Positions 9,880-19,459 of a stretch of DNA of 64,000 nucleotides are shown here, in pieces. The notes below the pieces were generated by a model, which was not told the DNA's origin, searched no databases, and saw only the letters and a list, made by a program, of their open reading frames with translations. Source of the DNA: Pogostemon cablin (lineage: Eukaryota > Streptophyta > Magnoliopsida > Lamiales > Lamiaceae); assembly GCA_023678885.1 (NCBI GenBank), contig CM042975.1, forward strand, positions 32,644,729 through 32,708,728. The letters run 5' to 3'. The position numbers and the translations under genes were made by a program. The stretch's first letter is position 1. Every line of letters starts with the position of its first letter.

Positions 9880-11455
9880 TGATCATCGCTATTTTCACCT
9901 AGATTTTATGTTATTTTTGTGTGTGTTTTCGTCTTTTTGTTTTGTATTTTTGTATCTTTTTATATTTTATTTTGGAAAATTGATGATAATGATTTTCATG
10001 TCTTTGAATAGGTGATTATGAGGATAAATGGTGATAAAAAGCATGAAGAAAGGAGAAAGTTGAAGAAAATGAAGAATTAGTCAAAATGCATAAAAACACG
10101 CTCGTGTTTTTATGCAATGCCCGTGTTTTTCTGCAGGTGCAAAAACTTACAGAAAGCTGAAAAATTGCAAGAAAACACGGGCAGATGCAGGAAAACACGC
10201 CCGTGTTTTCTTGCACTTGGCCTAAAATCGCGTTTTACACCTTTGTGCGATTTTCAAGTGTGTTGAGGGGGTATAAATACCCCCAATATCACCACTTGAA
10301 GGCAGATTTTGAGGGTTTTGGGCTGCACACACACCCTCTCCATCCATCCATCATCCATTCCTCCATTTTCATCATCCATTCCTCCATCTTCATTCCATCC
10401 ACCAATTCCTCTTGATTTCTCACATCCATCCATCCATTCCACTAATCCACCAATCTAAGAAGGGAAGAACATCAAGGAGTGAAGATTGGAGCATGTTGAA
10501 GGAAGAGAAGGCCATCTTAAAAAGGGAAGCCCATCAACCTTTGATTTGTTGTTTTCTTCATTATTTAGCTCAATTGGAGCATGCCATGGATTATATTGAT
10601 TTTGTAATGATTTATATTGGCTAGTTCTCATGTGAGGCTAGCAATATGATTGGTGAAGGATAATGTAGATTTTGCACACCACATGTTCGATGAATTGACT
10701 GTATGAATATTTTCTATCATGAATGCTTATTCTCATTTTATGTATGATTTGTGTGATTAGATTCTCTATTCATAGTGTTAGGATGGTCATTCCAATATTA
10801 TGTTTAGTGGTTTAATTGAATCATTGATTGCATGAGATGACTATGTTAAGTATGTGGGGAGTTTGGCCATAACCTTCATGTGCTTAGAACCTCATGATAG
10901 GACATTATTGATAATTACTTGTGAAAGTGTTTGATATGATGAGGGGAACCAAGCTAATTCTCACTTGACCTTAGAAAGGGAATACTAGGAAAACGTCCCT
11001 ACCTACTAGAGAAAATTCTTCGTGATAATATCTCTATACCTGTATATTAATATCCGTAAGTACCTATAGGAATAGTGAGGATTGGAAACACTCTTTGAGT
11101 GTCCTTAATATCATAACATGAAGATCACCAATGCATGTGTGTGTGTGAGTCTATATATACCTTTTCCATGAATGTTGTTAGCCTTGCATACTTCTTAGAT
11201 TGTTCACCTTCACCCATCATCCATCTCATTTGTACATGTTCTATCTTTAATTGCTTTCTTAGTTAGATTGTAGTGTAATTCAACCTCTTCTTTATTGATT
11301 AGTCCTTCTAGAGTGAAACATCTTTCTAATACGGATACATACACTTTCTCCCTTGGGTTCGATATTATAAATTTTGCACTTGGTCACCACGTCTACACAC
11401 AACGATAGAGTACGCTTACTCTTATCAATTTGTACCAAAATTGAGACTAAGTTCA
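9880..11455 (+). repeat. El1 5' LTR
   Basis: U3 carries perfect inverted repeats: 14-bp arms at 10087-10100/10103-10116 and 16-bp arms at 10167-10182/10199-10214. The TATA box lies in GGGGGTATAAATACCCCC at 10267-10284. The leader is rich in CCATCCATC, followed by a hairpin at 10616-10645. The U5 end is conserved with El2 and El4. Confidence 0.92.
10267..10284 (+). promoter_or_regulatory. El1 LTR core promoter, TATA box within an inverted repeat
   Basis: GGGGGTAT and ATACCCCC are perfect 8-bp complements around a central AA, so TATAAATA is embedded in the repeat. The same sequence recurs in the 3' LTR at 14930-14947. Confidence 0.75.
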
Positions 11456-11473
11456 TGGCGCCGTTGCCGGGGA
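11456..11473 (+). other. El1 primer-binding site (tRNA-Asp type)
   Basis: TGGCGCCGTTGCCGGGGA immediately follows the 5' LTR. It is the complement of the 3' end of plant tRNA-Asp, typical of Athila/Tat elements. El2 has the same sequence at 16490, El4 has one mismatch at 60190, and El3 matches only the first 13 nt. Confidence 0.88.
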
Positions 11474-11674
11474 GAAAGGCTTCGGTGTAACGTGTTTGGA
11501 TTTGTTAGCTTTACTTAGGACATTTTTTTTCTTATTTTTGCTTATATATTTGCTTTGGAAAATCTTGGTCTAACTTGTTCTTCTTGATAGATACACCAAC
11601 CTTGATAGCAGAGAAGAAGGAGCAACCAAAAATAGAAAGTGAATGAAGTTGTAGCAAGCCTCGAAAAGAAGAGT

Positions 11675-12901
11675 ATGAACATGGATGGTTGGAACAAATA
11701 CTTGGGAGAAAATTATGGAAATCTATTTGGTTTGGTTCCACCACAACAATCAATTGGCTATATGAATGAGAGCAACTACGGGTATAATTGCCAAATGAGT
11801 CAAGCAAGCTCTCAATGCTACAACAATGGGAGTTATGATGAATGGCAAAGTGCTTACAATGGAAATATGTTCCAACCTCAACAAGCATACACTTATTCCA
11901 TACCAAATTCCAACAACCAAGTTCCTCCGGTTACATCTTTATCCGAAAATAATGCCTTAATGGAGTTGTTTAGAAGATATTCTAATGGAAGTGATACAAG
12001 GCAAAGTTTTCAAACATGTCTTCCTAGTTATGGGACTCAAGATCTTCAAAGTATATCAACTTCGTATCCTACGGTGAAACAAGAGTGGATGATGCCAAGT
12101 TCTCAAGTAGAGGATATGTTTTACATGCAAGGGAGTAATTTTCAAAATCAAGGGAATTATCTCCAAGAACAAAGTTGGCAACCACCGAGTGAAGAGATAA
12201 AGCCATCCGTAGAAGATCGAGTTGGACAACTTATGGAAATGATGTATAAGATGATTGAAGAAAGAAGAGAAGAAAGAAAGAAAAAAGATGAGGAAAATGA
12301 GAGGAGATTTGAGGCCCTTGAACGTCAAATGAGTCAAATGATAAGTGAACGGAACACTCTTCAAGAAATTGAGAATTTTGATGAAAAGTTTGAAGAAGAG
12401 TTTGAGGTAGAAGAGTGTTCGGGGAATGAGGACTCAAGTGATGAAGAGCTATTTGAAGATAAGGAAGACAAAGAGAATTCAAGTGAAGATGAGGAATCGA
12501 AAGAGGTGTATGAATTCAATGAAGAGGAACAAGTTCTAAAAGCACTTGAAGAAGAGTTTGAGAGTGAAATTAGCATTTTTAAACCTTTTAACTCTTCAAG
12601 TTGTATTGAATTTCAAAATGTTGTTTATATTGACTTTGTCTTACCTATTGATTCTTCTCAATGTCTTAGGAAAAAGAGAAAGCTTGAAGAGATGTTGGGA
12701 GCTTATGTGGTAAGAAGGAATAAGTGGTGGTCACGAAAGGAGAGGTCAATGGAATGCAAGTTCAAACAAGTTGAATTTTTAAAGCCAATCTCAAAGGACG
12801 TTACTGAGGTCGTTACTTGCCACAAATACCTAATAGAGGAAGAAGCACAAAGATTAAAATTTGATGGCAAGAACGAACGATATCCTTGGCCATTCCGATG
12901 A
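11675..12901 (+). CDS. El1 conserved reading frame of unknown function
   Basis: The first in-frame ATG at 11675 gives 408 residues. The N-terminal half is rich in Gln, Asn, Ser and Tyr (NESNYGY, MSQASSQ, QEWMMPSSQVED). A charged coiled coil follows (EERREERKKKDEENERRF-EALERQMSQM), then an acidic stretch of about 60 residues, and a basic C-terminus containing YIDFVLPIDSSQ, NKWWSRKERSMECK and KNERYPWPFR. No gag capsid, zinc knuckle, protease, RT or integrase motif is present. Copies occur in El2 (two stops) and El4 (429-codon frame). The coil resembles the one between gag and protease in El3, so it may descend from a gag-protease linker; that is inference. Confidence 0.75.
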   Translation: MNMDGWNKYLGENYGNLFGLVPPQQSIGYMNESNYGYNCQMSQASSQCYNNGSYDEWQSAYNGNMFQPQQAYTYSIPNSNNQVPPVTSLSENNALMELFRRYSNGSDTRQSFQTCLPSYGTQDLQSISTSYPTVKQEWMMPSSQVEDMFYMQGSNFQNQGNYLQEQSWQPPSEEIKPSVEDRVGQLMEMMYKMIEERREERKKKDEENERRFEALERQMSQMISERNTLQEIENFDEKFEEEFEVEECSGNEDSSDEELFEDKEDKENSSEDEESKEVYEFNEEEQVLKALEEEFESEISIFKPFNSSSCIEFQNVVYIDFVLPIDSSQCLRKKRKLEEMLGAYVVRRNKWWSRKERSMECKFKQVEFLKPISKDVTEVVTCHKYLIEEEAQRLKFDGKNERYPWPFR

Positions 12902-12946
12902 GTTCTCCATGATCCGTCCGGCTTGAAGACGTTAAACTTAGCGCTA

Positions 12947-12964
12947 GATAGGAGGCAACCCATC
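12947..12964 (+). other. El1 post-ORF hairpin
   Basis: GATAGG-AGGCAA-CCCATC follows the motif GTTAAACTTAGCGCT. The stem has one mismatch here, while El2 and El4 have perfect GATGGG/CCCATC and El3 has AATGGG/CCCATT. The loop AGGCAA is unchanged in all four. Confidence 0.7.
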
Positions 12965-13185
12965 ATTATCTTTATTGCTTTATTTATTAATTTCAATAAG
13001 GATGATGGATTTGATTTTTGGTGTTTTGGTTTGATTTTTGTGTTTGTTGGTGTTTTATGTAGAAATTATGTTGTGCTTGGTGTAGATGTGGAGTATATTG
13101 GATTACGAGAAGAGCTACGAGGGATGCGTCAAAGGGAGTACCTATTATTTGGCTCAAACTTAATTATAGCCTTAGCTAAAAAAAT

Positions 13186-13200
13186 AAGTTTGGGGGGTTG
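13186..13200 (+). other. El1 internal PPT-like tract
   Basis: AAGTTTGGGGGGTTG repeats the terminal PPT plus the first LTR bases (14531 onwards), 285 nt after the stop codon. It may act as a second plus-strand primer or be a relic of an internal rearrangement. Confidence 0.6.
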
Positions 13201-14529
13201 AATTTTTATGCTCTCGTAGATCTCATTTTATGAACATTTGCACCGGCGCACATAGTTTCCTTGTGTCTTATGTCTTGTGTCTGGTGTTTTTATATTTTTG
13301 TGATGTTCTTATTTTCTTGTGTTGTGAGTCGTTTTCTTGAATATGAGTGATGATGTGTTGTTTGTGATAAGTGATGGCGAATTATGTTAAGGATCTCTAC
13401 TAGTTGAAATTGTGACATATTCTATTTAACTTGTTCAATTTTGAGATAGATTGAGGTGTAATAAGTTCCTCATGGTCCGAGCAAAAGCTTGTGAGCATTT
13501 GAGCCTCAACCGTGCATGCATGGTTGTTTCTTCATGAGTGAATCGATTGATCCTTGATAAGCTAGAACTTGCTAGTGGACTACGGGAATGAACCCGATTG
13601 GTGGAGGTTAGTGAGATGATTTTAGGCCATCCTTGTACTTTAAAGTCATTGCCATATATTTCCTTACCTTATACATCATCCCTAGTTAGCCACTTTGAGC
13701 CTTTAAGCATATTTCTTGTGAACTAAGCACATTACAAGCCATGATTACCCACTTAAGCCTTATATATACCTTTTGTGTGGGTGATTGAGGAGATGGTGGT
13801 CTACACGGTTTGATGTGAGAATTGTGCAAGAGAAAGAGGAAAATGGTAAACAAGCAAGAAAAGGATGAAAATAGCTCAAGCAAATATACATGCTACTTCA
13901 AAGCAAGAAAAAGGAGCAAAATCAACAACAATATGCTCATGCAAGCAAAAAGTCAAAAGGATGAAAGCATGAAATCAAAAGAAGCTCAAGAAACACAAGG
14001 AATGATAATGATAAGTGCTTATGTTTAGAAAAGAAAAGAAAGGAAGATAGAAACGTGAAGAAGTTGAAGAAGTTGATCATCTCTTCGATTACTTACACTC
14101 GATGAGTCACTCTTACCCAAATTCTTCCTACCTTTACCAAAAAGCATACCATTACATCCAAACGTAAAGTCCTATTTGATCACTAATTGAAGCTATGGTG
14201 GTTTGTGAATGTAGTCCACGAGTAAGCCTATGGCGCATCGGGCCCATCGATTGATGAGTGTTGATTTACCTTATTTTGATAGAGTGTTGAGTGCATTTGA
14301 TATCCGATGTGAGGCTTGGATCGGAAGGGACTATATTACTCTTTAATCTCTTTGAATTGAACTTGTTAATTTTTCATGTTATGAGTTTAATGTTATAGGG
14401 TGACTTGATATGATTTGTAGTCCTTATTGCTTATGATATGTTATTGCTTATGTTCGTTAGGTCTTTTTCTAGGTGAAAATTTCTCCTCTTGTTTTATCAT
14501 TTTCGTTGCTCGGGGACGAGCAACACTTT

Positions 14530-14542
14530 AAGTTTGGGGGGT
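14530..14542 (+). other. El1 polypurine tract
   Basis: TTAAGTTTGGGGGGT directly precedes the TG of the 3' LTR at 14543. The same tract is found before the 3' LTRs of El2, El3 (reverse) and El4. Confidence 0.85.
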
Positions 14543-16118
14543 TGATCATCGCTATTTTCACCTAGATTTTGTGTTATTTTTGTGTGTGTTTTCGTCTTTT
14601 TGTTTTGTATTTTTGTATCTTTTTATATTTTATTTTGGAAAATTGATGATGATGATTTTCATGTCTTTGAATAGGTGATTATGAGGATAAATGGTGATAA
14701 AAAGCATGAAGAAAGGAGAAAGTTGAAGAAAATGAAAAATTAGTCAAAATGCATAAAAACACGCTCGTGTTTTTATGCAGTGCCCGTGTTTTTCTGCAGG
14801 TGCAAAAACTTACAGAAAGCTGAAAAATTGCAAGAAAACACGGGCAGATGCAGGAAAACACGCCCGTGTTTTCTTGCACTTGGCCTAAAATCGCGTTTTA
14901 CACCTTTGTGCGATTTTCAAGTGTGTTGAGGGGGTATAAATACCCCCAATATCACCACTTGAAGGCAGATTTTGAGGGTTTTGGGCTGCACACACACCCT
15001 CTCCATCCATCCATCATCCATTCCTCCATTTTCATCATCCATTCCTCCATCTTCATTCCATCCACCAATTCCTCTTGATTTCTCACATCCATCCATCCAT
15101 TCCACTAATCCACCAATCTAAGAAGGGAAGAACATCAAGGAGTGAAGATTGGAGCATGTTGAAGGAAGAGAAGGCCATCTTAAAAAGGGAAGCCCATCAA
15201 CCTTTGATTTGTTGTTTTCTTCATTATTTAGCTCAATTGGAGCATGCCATGGATTATATTGATTTTGTAATGATTTATATTGGCTAGTCCTCATGTGAGG
15301 CTAGCAATATGATTGGTGAAGGATAATGTAGATTTTGCACACCACATGTTCGATGAATTGACTGTATGAATATTTTCTATCATGAATGCTTATTCTCATT
15401 TTATGTATGATTTGTGTGATTAGATTCTCTATTCATAGTGTTAGGATGGTCATTCCAATATTATGTTTAGTGGTTTAATTGAATCATTGATTGCATGAGA
15501 TGACTATGTTAAGTATGTGGGGAGTTTGGCCATAACCTTCATGTGCTTAGAACCTCATGATAGGACATTATTGATAATTACTTGTGAAAGTGTTTGATAT
15601 GATGAGGGGAACCAAGCTAATTCTCACTTGACCTTAGAAAGGGAACACTAGGAAAACGTCCCTACCTACTAGAGAAAATTCTTCGTGATAATATCTCTAT
15701 ACCGGTATATTAATATCCGTAAGTACCTATAGGAATAGTGAGGATTGGAAACACTCTTTGAGTGTCCTTAATATCATAACATGAAGATCACCAATGCATG
15801 TGTGTGTGTGAGTCTATATATACCTTTTCCATGAATGTTGTTAGCCTTGCATACTTCTTAGATTGTTCACCTTCACCCATCATCCATCTCATTTGTACAT
15901 GTTCTATCTTTAATTGCTTTCTTAGTTAGATTGTAGTGTAATTCAACCTCTTCTTTATTGATTAGTCCTTCTAGAGTGAAACATCTTTCGAATACGGATA
16001 CATACACTTTCTCCCTTGGGTTCGATATTATAAATTTTGCACTTGGTCACCACGTCTACACACAACGATAGAGTACGCTTACTCTTATCAATTTGTACCA
16101 AAATTGAGACTAAGTTCA
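14543..16118 (+). repeat. El1 3' LTR
   Basis: It is 1576 bp, nearly identical to the 5' LTR. One difference (C for T in the leader hairpin, 15279-15308) turns a G-U wobble into a G-C pair. It is followed directly by target copy GGAAC. Confidence 0.92.
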
Positions 16119-16489
16119 GGAACATATGTGATTGCTTCTATTCCATTTTCAATGATTTTTGCCATTAGAAACTTGAATGTCTAGGTGATGTCTTAATTTT
16201 GATTGTGGTTAAGCCTTGCATACTTCTTAGATTGCTCACCTTCACCCATCATCCATCTCATATGTACATTTTCTATCTTTAATTGCTTTCCTACTTGATA
16301 GTTTGTAGTGTAATTATCCCATCCTTTTATTGATTAGTCCTGATAGAGTAGAACATTTCTCAAATACGGATACATACACTTTCTCCCTTGGGTTCGATAT
16401 TATAAATTTTGCACTTGGTCACCACGTTCTACACAACGATAGAGTATGCTTACTCTTATCAATTTGTACCAAAATTGAGGCTAAGTTCA

Positions 16490-16507
16490 TGGCGCCGTTG
16501 CCGGGGA
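16490..16507 (+). other. El2 primer-binding site (tRNA-Asp type)
   Basis: TGGCGCCGTTGCCGGGGA follows the El2 5' LTR end at 16489. It is identical to the El1 site. Confidence 0.85.
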
Positions 16508-16714
16508 GAAAGGCTTCGGTGTAACTTGTTTGAATTTGTTAGCTCTACTTAGGACAATTTTTTTATTTTTTGCATATATTTTTGCTTTGAAAAATTTTTG
16601 TTCTCACTTGTTCTTCTTGATAGGTACACCAACCTTGATAGAAGAGAAGAAAGAGCAATCAAAAATAGTAAGTGGAGAAGAATTGTAGTAGATCTTGAGA
16701 AGAAGAGCATAAAA

Positions 16715-17863
16715 ATGGATCAATACTACAATAATGGAATATACGGGGGATGGCAAGAAGCTTACAATGTGAATAAATTCCAACCGTATCAAGGAAACAT
16801 ATATTCCATACAAAGTTCCTACAACCAAGTTCCGACGTTTACTCCTCTATCCAAGAATAGAGCCTTAATCGAGTTGTATAGAAGATACGCTCATGGGAGC
16901 AATGAAAGGCAAAGTTTTTAACCATATCTTCCTAGTTATGCGTCTCAAGATCTTCAAAGTATGTCAACTCCGTATCCTACTGTGCAACAAGAGTGGATGA
17001 TGCCAAGTTCTCAAGTAGAGGATATATTTTACATGCAAGGAAGTAATTTCCAAGATCAAGAGAATTATCTCCAAGAACAAAGATGGAAACCACCAAGTGA
17101 AGAAGTTAAATCACTCGTAGAGAATAGAGTTGGGCAACTTATGGATATGCTCAATGAGATGATTGAAGAAAGAAGAGAAATGAGAGAAGAAAGAAAGAAA
17201 GAGAAAGAAGAAAGAAAAAAAGAGCAAGAGGAAGATGAAAGAAGATTCGAGGCCCTTGAACGTCAAATGAGTCAAATGATAAGTGAACGAAACATTCTCT
17301 ATGAAATGGAGAATTTTGATAAAAAGATTGAAGAAAGATTAGAGGTAGAAGAGTGTTCGGATGATGAAGACTCAAGAGATGTTGAGCTTATTGAGGATAA
17401 GGAAGACAAAGTTGAAGAGAATTTGGGGGAAGAAGAATAAAAGAAGGTGCTTGAAGAGCCTATTGAGGCAAATAATGTTGATGAAGAGGATCAAAGTCTA
17501 GAATCAAGTGATGATGACTTGAAGAGAGAAATGAGCATTTCTAAACCATTAAACTCTTTAAGTTGCTTTAAATTTCAAAATATTATTTTTATTGACTTTG
17601 TCTTACCTATTGATTCTTCTCAATGCCTTAAATACAAAAGAGAGCTTGAAGAATTGTTGGGAACTTACTTGATAAAAAGGAATAAGTGGTGGTCGAGAAA
17701 AGAGCGGTTAATGGAATTCAAGCTCAAGCGAGTTGAATTTCTAAAGCCAATCTCGAAAGATGCTACCGAGGTCGTTACTTGCCACAAATGCCTAATAGAG
17801 GAAGAAGCACAAAGATTAAAATTTGATGGCAAGAACGAACGATATCCTTGGCCATTCCGATGA
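16715..17863 (+). pseudogene. El2 copy of the unknown-function frame, two in-frame stops
   Basis: It matches the El1 protein over most of its length in one reading frame, but TAA codons end it at 16919-16921 and 17438-17440. The segments 16961-17440 and 17447-17863 carry the QEWMMPSSQVED, coiled-coil, LPIDSSQ, NKWWSRKER and KNERYPWPFR blocks. The N-terminus is shorter than in El1 and starts MDQYYNNG. Only nonsense changes break it, with no frameshift, so decay is limited. Confidence 0.8.
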
Positions 17864-19459
17864 GTTCTCCATATCCCGTCCGACTTGAAGACGTTAAACT
17901 TAGCGCTGGATGGGAGGCAACCCATCATTATCTTTATTGCTTTCATTTAATTGCTTTCTTAGTTGTTTTTAGTTTTTATCGTGTTTCTTGTCTTTTGTAG
18001 GAACATGAAGGAGCTTCCGGTGATAGTCTTGAAGAGAAGAAAAAAGTACAATAAAATTGGTAACAAAACTCTATTCAAACTAAAATTCAACTCTTAGTTA
18101 AATATAAGTTTGGGGGACGGGATGGTTCGTTTTGTTACATGTTCATATTGCTCTTAGTTGTACATTTTGCACCGGCGCACCTTTTGTTCCTCTTGTTTTT
18201 GTGAGCCTTCCCTTGATATCTTTTTATTGATTCTTCTCTTGTGGAGCTTATTTGATAATTATTTGAGACTATGAGATTGAGTTGGATCATGTGGTTGAAT
18301 AGATATGAGCTTGTGTACTTGTTATGGTTGGGAATTTGCTTGTGTGATGCTTGTTTTTACACTATTGATGAACCGTGAGATTTTGAGCCTTGAATGCACA
18401 AATATTATGCGATTCATTTCTTTCATGTGTGCATCATTCATGTGTATGTGTTCTAGAACTTGCCATTCGTCTTGCTTGAGGCTACATTTGTGTGGAGATT
18501 GTTGAAAATGATTTTAGGCCATCCTTGAAAATTGAAGTCACTAGCCAAATGATATCCTTACCATAACATTGTTCCCTTGTAAGCCATTTTGAGCCTATGG
18601 AGCCTATTCTTTGATTATTAGCTTATTACAAGCCAATAAAACCCACTTAAACCTTTACACAAAACCTTTTGAGTGGATGATTGTTGGAGATGGTTATTAA
18701 AGGAGATTATGAAGAGAAAAGCAAAAAAAAAAAAATTGTGCTTGAAATGCAATGAGAGCGAGTGAATGATGATGTTTAAGCAAGAAAATAAAATGAATGA
18801 AGCTCTAAAAAAAGAGCATAAGATTAAAAAAAGAAAGAAAAGCTCAAATGTGAATTGCAAAAGGTATGGAGAAAAAGAGCTACAAAAGAAATGCTTAAAT
18901 TCAAGAGTTATGAAAGAAATAGATGATGAAGTACATGAAAAGTGAATAAAAAAAAGTGAATTTATTATTAAGGAGTAGTGTTTGACGAGAAGGGAGACAT
19001 CTTTTCTAATCATCCACACACATATTTGAGTCACTTTTATCCATATATTCCTACCCTTACCAAAGAGCCTTCATTACATCCCAATATAAAGTCCTATTTG
19101 ATTCAATGATTGACACACTTCAATAGTGGTGTAGAGTTTGAGACTTATGGCAAGCCTATGGTACTGCGTGCATGTGAATCGATTATGAGTGTAAAACGTC
19201 CACAATTTCCACTATGAGTGTGAGTGCATAGACTACCTTGAGAGAATTAGTGAGAATGAGTATTGTACTTGCATTATTCCCACCATGATTTGTGCATAGG
19301 TTTATTGATGTTTAAGTCATGTGGTTTGACTTGATTGATTAGTTGAAAATGATTATACTCTTTCTTTGATCCATTCTCCAATTCACTTAATTTCTACCCT
19401 CACGTTTTTTTTCTTTTTTTCGTTGTTTGGGGATGAACAACACTTTAAGTTTGGGGGGT
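17864..19459 (+). other. El2 3' noncoding module and PPT
   Basis: It contains a perfect GATGGG-AGGCAA-CCCATC hairpin (17909-17926), an internal PPT-like AAGTTTGGGGGA (18106-18117), and a segment around 18505-18690 shared with El1, El3 and El4. It ends in the PPT TTAAGTTTGGGGGGT just before 19460. Confidence 0.7.

Larger units (their letters stand above)
12902..14529 (+). other. El1 3' noncoding module
   Basis: This 1.6-kb stretch holds a short hairpin about 46 nt after the stop (12947-12964), an internal PPT-like copy at 13186-13200, and a long segment near 13610-13800 that recurs in El2, El4 and, reversed, El3. Only short, non-shared frames exist, so it is probably not coding. Confidence 0.7.
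9880..16118 (+). mobile_element. El1: complete young Athila-like pol-less LTR element
   Basis: Its 6239 bp are flanked by perfect 5-bp target duplications GGAAC (9875-9879 and 16119-16123). Both LTRs are exactly 1576 bp (9880-11455 and 14543-16118), start TGATCATCGC and end AAGTTCA. By eye I count about eight substitutions between them. A tRNA-Asp PBS follows at 11456, a single long reading frame at 11675-12901, and a PPT at 14530-14542. The 3.1-kb interior has no gag capsid, protease, reverse transcriptase or integrase, so movement must rely on proteins made elsewhere. It landed in the 5' LTR of El2. Confidence 0.92.
8615..16489 (+). repeat. El2 5' LTR, interrupted 9880-16123 by El1
   Basis: It begins TGATGAGTGC and ends CTAAGTTCA just before the PBS at 16490. 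Without El1 and one target copy it is about 1.63 kb. U3 has inverted repeats around TTCG/CGAA, for example 8876-8887 with 8890-8901. The TATA box sits in GGGTATAAATACCC at 9045-9058. A TCCA-rich leader follows, then a strong hairpin at 9431-9457. Confidence 0.8.
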
